A stretch of DNA of 64,000 nucleotides from Isoetes taiwanensis. Taxonomy: Eukaryota > Streptophyta > Lycopodiopsida > Isoetales > Isoetaceae. How positions within the stretch are numbered: the stretch's first letter is position 1; each line of letters begins with the position of its first letter. The position numbers and the translations under genes are program-made. Where the stretch lies: contig JAJEKV010000002.1 in the NCBI GenBank assembly GCA_021234155.1, positions 27,273,299-27,337,298 of the forward strand, given 5' to 3'. Below the pieces are notes generated by a model. The model had not been told where the DNA came from and ran no database searches. It saw only the letters and a program-made list of their open reading frames with translations. Of this stretch, positions 35,752-45,613 are shown piece after piece.

Positions 35752-36887
35752 TGTAACGTTCCAGCATAACATACGATATGAATACGTATATTATACTGAC
35801 ACTAGTACATGTCGACTCAGACGACATGTACACGGCGACCGTAAAGGGTAGTACCCTAGGGTACGACCTTGTGAACCATTATATTGCACATGTTAAAGCA
35901 ACATGTGAATATAATCCCTTTTTGCCACGTGGCAATGACCCATTGACCAAAAAGGGACCAGCCCTAAATGCGTGGAGATAAAGGGGCATAAACCCTAAAA
36001 GGGAAACCCTTTCAGTTTTCAGCCCCTGAGTCTCGGATTGGAGCAAAGAGGGCGCATTTCCCTGAATCCGCGCGAGAAGTCGGTTTCCTAGGTTGCGGCT
36101 CGATCCAAGATCGGCAGACCCGGATCGGCAAATGGGGACGCTTTCGGGGAGTGGGAACCGCCAAGCCTGCGGGTGAGCAGATTGATTCGATAGGTAGATC
36201 CGAAGTTATCGCCTCTTTCGGTGGGTTTAGCATTCATTCTTAGCTATAGGCGACCCCTACAGCCTAAGAATGATAGACACTAACAAAGGAACCTAACCAT
36301 GTATGATTAGGTAGATTATAATAGATGTATTCTATTATTTTCAGTTCTGTTGTGATGATGTTTTGACATTCTATCGCCACTCTTGTGTATTGGAAAGGGG
36401 TAGAGACCCGTGAGCCCAAGTAGTTGTATGATCATAGTTTTAGCCCATTAATTCCCAATTAATGTGGCCTGTGCATAAGAGCCCGCCTGGTTGTGGGTAG
36501 ACCGGCTGACAAGGAAGGGCTTGTCGATCACTGATTGATCCCTCGCAGTGCGTAGCGGCGGTAGGGAACGTTGTGGGCTAGGCCTAATACCACACCGCTG
36601 CGTCTTGCGGTATGGGCTCGACACCTCTTGGGTGATCGTCATTGTCGTGATATCTGAAAGTGGCTCTCTAGCTCGCTTTGTGATTGGCATGAACCTTCGA
36701 GGAGAGTGATCTCCTCCTGCCTCATCGGGGCTGGGGAGATGCAACCCGATGGTAGCCCCTTTGGCTATGAACCCGGCGGGGCTACTGGTCGGGCTCCAAT
36801 ACTTTTCAGCCTATCTCCGCAAGGTATGCACAGGAGGGGGATGGAGTGGACTACCCAACGACCATGTTTCTATGCCAGCCAAATCCA

Positions 36888-39800
36888 TCTTATATTATAA
36901 TGTTATTCATTAAGTGTTGGACCCAGCCCTAGATCCAACGGCGCGATCGTTTAAGCGAGATCCAACGGTCGATTTGGTTTTCGAAAAGGCCTTTTACTTC
37001 TCTCTCCTTTTCGGCCACAAACTCAATCCGTTTTTTCGGGCAAATTTCCGCAGAATCGGCGAGAATGGAATTGATTTGGGGAATGGAACCGATTTTAGGG
37101 TTGTATTATTTTGGAAAAATAAAGATCGGGGAGGAAACAACTTAAGGCTAAGGGAAGCATACGATTTGGCGAATAATGCGGTCGAGAGATAGGTCATACA
37201 AATCGGGGCTTATTCTGAGAGGAATAGGTTTTGTGGAGTATGAAGCGTATGCGTTTACCTAGATCGAGATGCTTTAACAAAGCATGCAATCCACGGGGGC
37301 CTTCTTCTGATTCTACTTCTTCCTCGACCTACTTTAATCAATGCATGGTACAAAGTAAGTTGAGATGCTTTTGCCGTTCCATTTTTTTATCAACAACCAT
37401 GTATTATTTGGGTTCTATATATCCATCTCACAAGCTGCACTAATTGTCCCTTCCCGACATGTCCATTTTAGCATTGAATGCTAAACTCTTCATAGTGTAG
37501 CTCAAGCTTTAGATCTAAAATTTTTTGAGCCTCAAATGACCAATTTTTGGCTTTAGTATGACCAGGGCAAAGATGAAACATGCGGCATTGATTATAATGA
37601 ATTGCAACTAATTCTTTGTCAATCGATAGGGACCCATAGAGGTATGCAATGCATTTTGTTTTCTTATTATTTTATGGTTGTAATTGTTTTATCCGGCCGT
37701 CCCTCTCCAGTTTACGTGTAGAAGATCTGGAGGATTTCAGTTGGCATAGTGGTTGCTCCTTCACTCAAACATAGCTCATGTAAAACGAAATTGTACAGTC
37801 TATGATTCCAAGGGCACAATGCTTTGTGGAGGCCTGTGAAGAATCCCCTCGAATTTTGGTCTGCAAGAGAACCCTTCTTTCTGGAATGACTATAATGTAC
37901 AGGTTGGGAAACTTCTCCTATACAGCTTCTATTTTCTAAATTAGTTCAGACATCAAGCAGAACTTCTATGAATTTTTATTTTCATCAATTCCTTATATGA
38001 TAGATCCATTTATGCAGGCTAAAAGAAGCGCAGTTTGTACCTAACGTATGCCTTGATTTTCATGTTATGCAAGTATTGATGCGAAGTCATCCCCTCCATA
38101 GCTCTAAAACATCATTACAGGGGGTTATAGCAGATGCATAAAGCAGGAAATCTCTCATAGCCTAACATGGCTAGGATCACTAGAAAGCCCTTTTACATTT
38201 GATCATGTTGCCTGTGAAACTGTTACACAGGAAATGCTCTTTAATGTGCCTGGTTTGCCAATGGTGGATAATTGCATTTCAGGATATAATAGTTGCATGT
38301 TTGCTTATGGTCAGGTGGGCAGAACTTCTATGAATTTTTATTTTCGTCAATTTCTTATATGATAGATTCATTTATGCAGGTTAAAAGAAGCAAAACAGGG
38401 CAGTTTGTACCTAACATATGCCGTTATTTTCATGTTATCACGGTATTGATGATTTAAGTCGCCCCTCCATAGATCTAAAAACATCATTCTGGGGGTTATA
38501 GCGGATGCATAAAGCGGGGAAATCTCTCAAAGTTTGACATGGTGGGGATCACCGGAAAGCCGCTTTACATTTGATCATGTTGCTCAGAAACTGTTACACA
38601 AGAAATCCTCTTTAATGTGCCTGGTTTGCCAATGGAGGATAATTGCATTTCAGGATATAATAGTTGCATGTTTGCTTATGGTCAGGGGAGCATCTATTCT
38701 CATATTATGAACTATACAAGGCTACATGTGTTCAGCTAATTGACCCATCACAACTGCGCAGACTGGTAGTAGGAAAACCCACACCACGCTTGGAAATTAG
38801 GATGACTTCCGCAGTATGAAATGACTTTGTAATATCTATTATCTATACAGGGCACTTATCGCCCTTAAATTTATATAATGACGTTGAGTTTGGAGAAGCT
38901 TGGCAAAAGGGCATAAATCAAGTTCTGTTATAGTATTGGTCTTTTTAACGTGCCTGTTTTGCCAACGGTGGAGAATTGCATGTTAGGATATAATAGTCGC
39001 ATATTTGCTTATGGTCAGGTGAGCATCTATTTTCTTTTTATCAACTACAAAGCTACATGTGCTCAGCTAATTGACGCATCACAGCTATGCAGACTGGTAG
39101 TGGGAAAACCCACACCATGTTTGGAAATATGGACGGCTCTCGCAGTATGAAATGACTTTGTAGTATAGATTATATAGTAGGGCACTTCTTGCCCTTAAAT
39201 TTATATAATGACATTGAGTTTGGAGAAGCTTGGCAAAAGAGCATAAATCAAGCTCCATTATAGTATTGGTCTTAGATTCAATTATATGGCTCTTATTAAA
39301 AAGTTTAGTTAATCCCAAGTTGGGAAATATTCCAGAGCAATACATTATTGGCTGTTGAGCTCCATGACCGACCAAGACTGCTGCATTAGGTGTCAGTAGC
39401 ATTTTAGACAAGAGAGCATTACCATAAGAAGACATCTTAAAGGCCCTTTAAAATGACATATCAAAGGCTAGATCAGTATCAAACAATAGTTATATTACAC
39501 ACAAATCAAACAATAGTTATATTACACACAAAACTGAATATTCTAGAAGATTTCATGTTAGTAATACTAAACTTCAGTATTATATAGGCAAAACAAAGGT
39601 AATGTTAAAATGCTAGACCTCTTTGTACCCATTTTCCCTCCTTGATATTTAACAGAATAGCTAAGGGTTAAAATGCTACACCTCTTTGTACCCATTTCCC
39701 CCCTTGATATTTAACAGAATAGCTAAGGGATTTTCTGGGATGGGAGATATGCAGAATGAACATGCTGCTTAACTTATAAAGTTGGCTCTCAATGATTCCT

Positions 39801-39997
39801 TACGTTGGTCAAAATCTTTGTTGCAAGTATGTGATTTTTATGTAGTCCACATTTGACGATCTTATCACATCGATCAAGTGAATGTAGATGAAGGTAAATA
39901 TCTTAGTCTAGATGTTACAAAATACTTGATGTTATGTTGTGCCAAAATATTTACAGGGTCCCAACTTATGCCCAGCAACGCTGGGCACCATTACTAG
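36888..39997 (+). mobile_element. Complete Helitron (3,110 bp) with captured kinesin exons
   Basis: Begins TCTTATATTATAATGTTATT and ends with hairpin GCCCAGC-AAC-GCTGGGC (39,970-39,986), 7 nt, then CTAG (39,994-39,997). It lies between host A (36,887) and host T (39,998), the canonical Helitron A^T site with no duplication. The 3' LTR carries the uninterrupted sequence AAATCCA|TTTGCC at 53,251-53,263, giving exact proof of both ends. There is no Rep/helicase, so it is non-autonomous. The interior holds duplicated KIN-12 kinesin exons (listed separately) and two unassigned plus frames at 36,914-37,192 and 37,231-37,443. Confidence 0.95.
37957..39140 (+). pseudogene. Captured KIN-12-type kinesin motor exons, internally duplicated
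   Basis: Copy 1 (about 38,068-38,313) reads, across frame slips, GYSRCIKQEISHSLTWLG, FTFDHVACETVTQEMLF and NCISGYNSCMFAYGQ, followed by GT. Copy 2 (about 38,440-38,686) repeats it with more damage. Copy 3 (38,944-39,018) keeps only the end, LPTVENCMLGYNSRIFAYGQ. The next exon, with the P-loop TGSGKTHTMFGNM, occurs at 39,093-39,130 and in damaged form (TGS-stop-KTHTTLGN) at 38,762-38,797. These are consecutive exons of the N-terminal motor of plant phragmoplast kinesins (KIN-12). The unit 37,957-38,318 is duplicated at 38,319-38,690, and the downstream part again about 330 bp later. No intact motor can be made. Confidence 0.85.
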
Positions 39998-40388
39998 TTT
40001 GCCATAAATTCTGTCTGCATTGTTATCCGGAGACCCAAGCCGTCAGTCTTTCCCCAAGAGTCTGAGCCTGGGTAGGATTTCCCCATATTATGTTGATGTA
40101 CTGATGTGTTGTTGCAGCTACTGTGATATGGTGGACCACCCTTCGAGGTGGGTATGTTATTGTTGATTGATGTCATGTGCTCATGTGTGTTTACGCTTCC
40201 GCAGCTAGATCGATCCCGATGGAGACGGGATGAATGACACGTCTATTCTTCCCCGTCGGGTTCTTGGCCACCAGCAAGAGCCCGATGTTAGGTGGACGGC
40301 CTCATGTCAGCGAGCAGCTGCTGGTTTGAGGGATGATCTCCAGTTTGTATACGATCGGGGCATCGTATAGGAGCTGGGGCCGTCACAA

Positions 40389-40400
40389 TGGTATCAGAGC
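40389..40400 (+). promoter_or_regulatory. Primer-binding site (tRNA-iMet type)
   Basis: TGGTATCAGAGC one base after the 5' LTR end. It is complementary to the 3' end of the initiator methionine tRNA, the usual primer of plant LTR retrotransposons. Confidence 0.92.
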
Positions 40401-40642
40401 TTTGACCTTGGCAGACCAAGATCGAGCACTGACCGTATTCCTATAGGAACTAACTAATCTAGACATTCAGTCTTGGAGATTAAAGCCCAAGCACGAACCT
40501 CGAGTAGTGGGAAATTTTTTTTCCCATGAATAGAGTTAATAACTATCTAGAATTAGGATAATCAGAGAATATAATTTAGATGAAGTAGATTGAAGAAAAG
40601 TCACCTAAGAAAGTCTAGCAAATTTTAGACACATTTTGGCCG

Positions 40643-40714
40643 ACACCTCCAAGGATGCGCCAGGAGCATGTTAGGTCCAGACCTAACTGGCCTCTCGCGC
40701 ATGCTTAGAGGGGT
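40643..40714 (+). repeat. 72-nt nested palindrome, copy 1
   Basis: Outer arms ACACCTCCAAGGATGCGCC and GCGCATGCTTAGAGGGGT, with an inner stem GTTAGGTC-CA-GACCTAAC. It is in the untranslated leader of the LTR element. The four copies are aligned without gaps, while the sequence between them has diverged. Confidence 0.9.
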
Positions 40715-40855
40715 CACCCCATATGAACCCTAGAGCTCGGCCTTAGGAGCCCCAAATTGTAAAATATAAGATGAAATCCCGCTTAAAAAGCTCGAATTGG
40801 ATAAATTTGTATGATAAAACATTCAAAAACATTAAGTAAAAGTCGTTTTGGAGCA

Positions 40856-40927
40856 ACACCTCTAAGGATGCGCCAGACACTAGTTAGGTCATGACCTAAC
40901 ACCCTTCTCGCGCATGCTTAGAGGGGT
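40856..40927 (+). repeat. 72-nt nested palindrome, copy 2
   Basis: Starts exactly 213 bp after copy 1. Inner palindrome GTTAGGTCATGACCTAAC is perfect over 18 nt, and the outer arms pair over about 16 of 18 positions. Confidence 0.9.
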
Positions 40928-41068
40928 CCCCTAAAAGTAACCTCAGAATTTGATCAAAACTTACTCAAATTGTAAAAGTAATGATAGAATCCGGCTTAGA
41001 ATGCTTCAATTAGTTAGAAATGCATGTTAATTTGTTTAAATTGGATAAGTTTAAAGCAAAAAGGGCCA

Positions 41069-41140
41069 ACACCTCTCAGGATGCGCCAGGGCATAGTTAG
41101 GTCTGGACCTAACATCCTCCTCGCGCATGCTTCGAGGGGT
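41069..41140 (+). repeat. 72-nt nested palindrome, copy 3
   Basis: Starts exactly 213 bp after copy 2. Inner stem GTTAGGTC-TG-GACCTAAC. It ends about 165 bp before the start of the histone-like ORF. Confidence 0.9.
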
Positions 41141-41304
41141 TCGAGCGAAAATAGTTGGAGAAGACCTAGCTTCGATTCGAGATATGGAGGATTTCATCAA
41201 CAAACCAAGAAAATAAGCAACTAGACCAAACCTAGTGGACTTAGACCTCATTGTCCCAATAGGCGATCTTCGGGCGCCCTGATCCAAATCAATCTCTGCC
41301 AAAT

Positions 41305-42441
41305 ATGGCTAGAACGAAGCAGCCCGCTCGTATGGTAAGCAACGACGATAGGCCCAGCGCCCAGGTCCTCGCCGCCGAGCAGAAACTCAAAGATGCCAAA
41401 GAGAGATTGAAGGCCGACATGGAGAGGCGACCTAGATACTACCGGAATCTAGAGAAGAGGCGGAAGAAAGAGGAGAATGCAAAGAAGAAAGAGGAGAAGG
41501 CAAAGAAGAAAGCACAGAAAGCAGCCGAGGAGGCCGAAGAAGACCAATGGCAGGAACAAAGGTCGAAGAACAGGGAAGAAAAAGACAGGAAGGGCAAGGG
41601 AGTGATGACGGAAGAGCCACCAAGGAAGAAGAAGAGGAGATCGGTCGGCATCGTCATCGGCAAATGACCCGAAGACGATCAACCCTCATCGTCATCAGAA
41701 GATTCAGGTAATACGCGGAACTTCTTGGATAAGGTATTTGACGGAATTGGAGAATCCTCAAAAAAGAAGCAGAAGCGTCATCCCGAGCCCGAGGAACCCC
41801 AAGAAGAGAGACGAACCCTAGCCCAGGACCCGACAGAACCACTGGTTGAACAACCCCCACCGTTTCCACAATGGCAACAGACGAAGAACTCAGGGGGAGA
41901 CAAAGCAGCTGCGAAGAAGCCGGGAAGAGGCAAAACGACGAGGGACTCGTATACCTTAGGGCCCGAGAGGAAGTATAAGAAGGAGTTAGCAGAGTATAAT
42001 GCATACAAGAAGATGCATACTGAGTATAGTGCCTATTACGAGGCGCACAAGGTGAAATACATTGAAGGAGGGCGGCCAACACGCGAGATGGTTCAGCTGA
42101 AACCTCCACCAGAGCTTCCGGACCCCCCACAGAAGCCCAAGAGAAGATCCCAAAATTCAGTATTTGGGAATGCCTTGCGAGAAATCCGACACTTCCAACG
42201 GAGTTACGGATTTCTTATCCCCAGAGCTGCATTCCAGAGATTTGTCCGGGAGATTTTGTGGGATTTCGACCCCGACAAGCGAGTAACCAACGACATGTTA
42301 CTTGCTTTGCAAGAAGCGGCAGAGATGGAGGTCGTGCAACACTTTGAAGACTCATTGGCGTGCACGCTCCACGCAAAAAGAGTCACTGTGACACCGAAAG
42401 ACATGAGACTGGCGAAGTACATCAAGAGAACAGACAAATAG
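41305..42441 (+). CDS. Histone H3-like protein with long lysine-rich N-terminal extension (one internal TGA)
   Basis: One frame is open from ATG 41,305 to TAG 42,439-42,441 apart from a single TGA at 41,665-41,667, giving about 377 residues. The protein starts MARTKQPARMVS, copying the H3 tail ARTKQTARKS. It continues with a K/E-rich coil and a basic patch PRKKKRR, a likely NLS. The last about 85 residues (nt 42,172-42,426) align end to end with the H3 fold: ALREIRHFQRS, AAFQRFVREI, DMLLALQEAAE, HFEDSLACTLHAKRVTVTPK and DMRLAKYIK. The FQR-to-ALQ spacing equals canonical H3 (no CENH3-type loop insertion), and the H3-H3 interface residues in CxxHAKR...D..LA are kept. Known family role: H3 pairs with H4 in nucleosomes. 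Inferred role: chromatin or silencing interference, or genome packaging, for the element. A possible GTAAGC donor lies at codon 10. This copy needs readthrough or is slightly damaged. Confidence 0.9.
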
Positions 42442-42589
42442 GACAGAAAATACTTTTTGTAACTAAGGAGCTTATATGTAAAATGTGAAAATTTTGAATA
42501 ATAAGGACGTATAGTTTGTTTAAAATGTGCATGAGATCAAGTGTAGTAGCAATTAAGGAGCAAATGGGAAATTTTGGTTTTAGAGGTCA

Positions 42590-42661
42590 ACACCTCCAAG
42601 GAGGCGCCAGACACCAGTTAGATTCCAACCTAACTATGCTCTCGTGCATGCTTAGAGGGGT
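42590..42661 (+). repeat. 72-nt nested palindrome, copy 4
   Basis: Lies between the histone-like ORF and the acidic ORF. The inner stem is GTTAGATT-CC-AACCTAAC: relative to copies 1-3 one C-G pair has become T-A on both arms (compensatory), with one new mismatch. Outer arms GGCGCC.../...GTGCATGCTTAGAGGGG are kept. Confidence 0.85.
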
Positions 42662-42960
42662 CCGATTTTTCAAACCCCATAACTTGTGCTAGGCATATCC
42701 AAATCAGCCAAAATTTGTTGTATTAGAATCCTGAAACTCTATAGAATCCATTTTTAGCTCCCAATTAACCTAGAAACATCAAGCTTCACCTCAAAATGTC
42801 AAAAGTTTGAGGAATCCTAAAAATTTAGGTTACAAAACTCTTATAAATACCCTCATAGACCCCAAGCAACACCTATAAACTTGCTCCTGATCCCAAGGCG
42901 ATTTTCCAGTCTCCTTAAGCGCTTCCAGCTCCGTTCGATATCGACACTACGCTCGTCCTC

Positions 42961-43707
42961 ATGGCTACATCATCATTCATCAACTGGTACAACGCCTCTC
43001 CCCATGTTTCTCAGGTAGATGTTGCCTTAGTATTCCAAGTTTTCCAGAAAGAATTAGACTTGCCTGCAACTCTGAATTCAAACCCACTCTACCAACAAGT
43101 TCTGCAAGAATTCCAAGAGAAAGTAGCTCCCAGCTTGCAAGAAATATGCCCATGCATAGGGTACTTTGTACCAAAGACAGTGTTGCAAACAGCCATACCC
43201 AACATTGCTAAATTGCTGCAGAATAGGACCGAGCGCCTACCCAATTACATGACCCTGAGCAGTAATAGAAAGAGATTCTTCTCTTACAACGCGGCCTTAG
43301 CACTATACTTATTCTATAGGGCCCAAACCGTGGTAGGAGAGCCGTCAATCCAGCCACTAGATAATACACCCTTGGACTCGGCAGCAGACGAGCAACTACT
43401 GGTGGAGTATGAGCAGTCCAAAGCGGAATCATCCAAAGCAAGAGAGGATTCAGAGGATGAAAGTGAAGATGAAATGGAAGTGGACCCAGAGGAAGAACGC
43501 CAGGAAGCAGAACAAGATGTTGGCCGTTTCGAAGCTGACAAGGGCACACCTAGGATAGCACAACCAATCGGGCTGGGAATAACAAGCCTAGCGCTGATCA
43601 TAGTCGAAGGGCAGGAATATTTGATCCTAAACGATATCAAAAACCTTCCCGAATGCAGGGACAGAGGCTATCGCATCGACGAACTTCTCCACCTCTTGCG
43701 GCAGTAG
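42961..43707 (+). CDS. Unidentified 248-aa protein with acidic stretch (ORF-B of the LTR element)
   Basis: Intact from ATG 42,961 to TAG. The first about 120 residues are helix-rich and neutral (MATSSFINWYNASPHVSQVD..., FFSYNAALALYLFYRAQTVV). Residues about 155-190 form a strongly acidic run (EDSEDESEDEMEVDPEEER). The C-terminus is a compact block ending GYRIDELLHLLRQ. No zinc knuckle or Gag motif is seen. It starts about 520 bp after the histone-like ORF in the same element. Acidic tracts are common in histone chaperones, so a partnership with the H3-like protein is imaginable, but that is inference. It could equally be a divergent Gag. The open frame in an otherwise decaying element suggests past constraint. 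Confidence 0.7.
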   Translation: MATSSFINWYNASPHVSQVDVALVFQVFQKELDLPATLNSNPLYQQVLQEFQEKVAPSLQEICPCIGYFVPKTVLQTAIPNIAKLLQNRTERLPNYMTLSSNRKRFFSYNAALALYLFYRAQTVVGEPSIQPLDNTPLDSAADEQLLVEYEQSKAESSKAREDSEDESEDEMEVDPEEERQEAEQDVGRFEADKGTPRIAQPIGLGITSLALIIVEGQEYLILNDIKNLPECRDRGYRIDELLHLLRQ

Positions 43708-43747
43708 CCAGGATAACTTCATCGACTAAGAAATCGATGAATTTCCT

Positions 43748-43954
43748 GTGGAGGTAAGGGAAACAACCACTTACACAGGACATACGATCTCCGATATCGA
43801 AGCCTATAACACCATCAGAGGCATGATGAATGAAGAGCAGCTGCCGACAGAAGAAGAGTTTGTGGCACTCCAAGAACGGATGGGAATAAGAGGGAAGACA
43901 ACAAGAGCACTTCAAGCTGACAGGAGGACGAGGAGATATGCCTCCAACAACTAG
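43748..43954 (+). CDS. Small unidentified ORF downstream of ORF-B
   Basis: A 68-codon frame starting MEVRETTTYTGHTISDIEAY and containing EEEFVALQERMGIRG, with a basic end. It is in a different frame from ORF-B and starts 41 bp after it, so it may be the frameshifted C-terminal continuation of the same protein. No family recognised. Confidence 0.4.
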   Translation: MEVRETTTYTGHTISDIEAYNTIRGMMNEEQLPTEEEFVALQERMGIRGKTTRALQADRRTRRYASNN

Positions 43955-45025
43955 ATGATGGCTTCGTTAGATACTCCTACCAGTAATTAGAAGAGAAGAA
44001 GCCGATCATATCTCCGACATGAGGGACATCAAACGCCCAAGGTAGAAGCATTCGACACCGTAACGACAAGGATAGCAACTGAAGCACCTTCGGCAAAAAG
44101 AGAGTTCAAGATAATAGCCAGGCTATTCAACGTCAAGAGTATATCTAAGGCAGGTACTTCTTCAACTCAAGGGTCAAGCTGCGCAGATATAAGGATCCAT
44201 CATCCCGATAACATAGCCAGCAGGGAAGAGAGCCACGATGCTTTACTTGCCAGAGAGACCGACATGCATAGAGGGACAAAGGTCAGGAACTGAAAGCTGG
44301 AGAGGTGCTAGCAACCGACTTCTTCCATGAGCTCCCTAGAGGCAACAGGAGGATCAAAACTGAAGAGCACAATCAAAGCCACCGGAAGGTACCTCAAGAC
44401 AAGAAGACGACATAGCACTATGGAACATGACAAAGTCCAACGTGATCGAGGGGATCAAACAAGTAAGATTGGGAGCTCGATGGAGAAGCAACTAGGCGAG
44501 CCGAGCCGATAACTTGCACGCGGACTTGCATGCAACTTGGTGAACCCAAGGATCGACAATTCAAAGAACAACTGCAGAAGAGAACAACTCCAGATGAATC
44601 GGCACAGCCAAAGGAATCGCGCACAGCCTCAAGAGACGCCTCCAAATAGCTTCAAGTATCATGAAGGATAGCCAAAGGAATCGCGCACAGCCTCAAGAGA
44701 CGCCTCCAAATAGCTTCAAGTATCATGAAGGAAGAACAATTACCGCCCAAGAACAGGATCAGGAAGCAGGCCGAAATGTCGAGGCATCAACGACCAGCAC
44801 ACCTTTAGTTAGAATGTGATGCAAAGCGTGTTGTGCCATAGCCGACAAACACCAGAGGGCCCAAGTATATCAACAAGTTACCCCGGAGTACGAGCTGACG
44901 TACAAATAGGAGGATATATATATCATCAACACCATCGCACCGAGAGGAACACCGATAACATTGCCAAGGAGTAGGTGTGAAACTCGAAGGGAGGCACAAG
45001 GGGGACCTAATAGCTCTAGTAGTAA
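43955..45025. other. Interior of the LTR element, no recognisable coding
   Basis: GC-moderate sequence with several short open frames of coding-like composition but many stops. It may be the decayed remainder of the internal region. A search by eye for aspartic protease, RT (YxDD), RNase H and integrase (HHCC, DDE) motifs found none. It includes a 64-bp tandem duplication at 44,606-44,733. Confidence 0.55.
44606..44733. repeat. 64-bp tandem duplication
   Basis: Units 44,606-44,669 and 44,670-44,733 are essentially identical and start AGCCAAAGGAATCGCGCACA. Confidence 0.9.
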
Positions 45026-45613
45026 CTAGAAAAAGTGCCCAGCAACGCTGAGCTTTTGTTGGGCATAAAAATGTTGGAATTGTATTAAAAGTTATCCTTT
45101 TCCTAAGCCTGCCCTATCGCTAGTTATGTAATATCATCTCAACAAATCAAAAAACATTTAAATTCAAACTGTAATGGCATTTCAAATATAAATAAACTAA
45201 CTTGACTTTGTTTTGTAAACTCCTTATGTTTTTCCTTGCAATAATGTAGCAACTTGACATTGTTTTATAGGCTCCTTATATTTTTTCTTGTACGAACATC
45301 TTATTAAGATAGATGCAAATGACGATAGCATATAGTGATGGATTTGAAATTGATAGTTTCTCCATGTACTTACATCCTCCTTGAGACTATAAAGGCCCAT
45401 TGAACAATTTCCAAATTCAAAATGAGAGTGAGTGGCAATTGTAGAATTAAGATTGGAGCTATTTGATCCTCTTTCGGGACATAGTAGAAAGAATGCTAGT
45501 AGAAGATGCCCCTAGTAATGTAAGCTTTAGATCCACTAAACTTAGCTCAGACACCATAGTTCTTGTTACAATATTTGAAAAATAAAGATAAGCTTAATTG
45601 CTTTATGTGTGTA
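45026..45613 (-). mobile_element. Helitron 3' end on the minus strand (first of two)
   Basis: CTAG at 45,026-45,029, preceded by host A, then hairpin GCCCAGC-AAC-GCTGAGC at 45,037-45,053. Read on the minus strand this is a hairpin followed by CTAG, the Helitron 3' structure. A second such end starts at 45,614. Either one Helitron is nested in another, or this is an older 3' terminus of the same element. Its own 5' end was not found. Confidence 0.65.

Larger units (their letters stand above)
35752..40387 (+). repeat. 5' LTR, interrupted by a Helitron
   Basis: Begins TGTAACGTTCCAGC and ends GGGGCCGTCACA, one base before the primer-binding site. The Helitron at 36,888-39,997 splits it; the remaining 1,526 bp align along their length with the 3' LTR. 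Near the end is a perfect 8-bp stem TATACGAT/ATCGTATA. The promoter is expected in this region, but I could not place a TATA box with confidence. Confidence 0.93.

Noticed and set aside
40643-41140. CRISPR-like array from regularly spaced palindromic repeats
   Set aside because: Three diverged 72-nt units at 213-bp spacing inside a plant retrotransposon leader; the spacers are diverged copies of each other, not unique spacers.
41432-41682. Ser/Phe/Leu-rich ORFs on the minus strand opposite the H3-like ORF
   Set aside because: They are shadows of the AAG/GAG-rich lysine-glutamate coil of the plus-strand frame.
42172-42426. Assignment of the H3-like protein as a centromeric CENH3
   Set aside because: The spacing between the FQR helix and LALQEAAE equals canonical H3 and lacks the longer loop 1 of CENH3; the ARTKQ tail is also H3-like. 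The long N-terminal extension alone is not enough.
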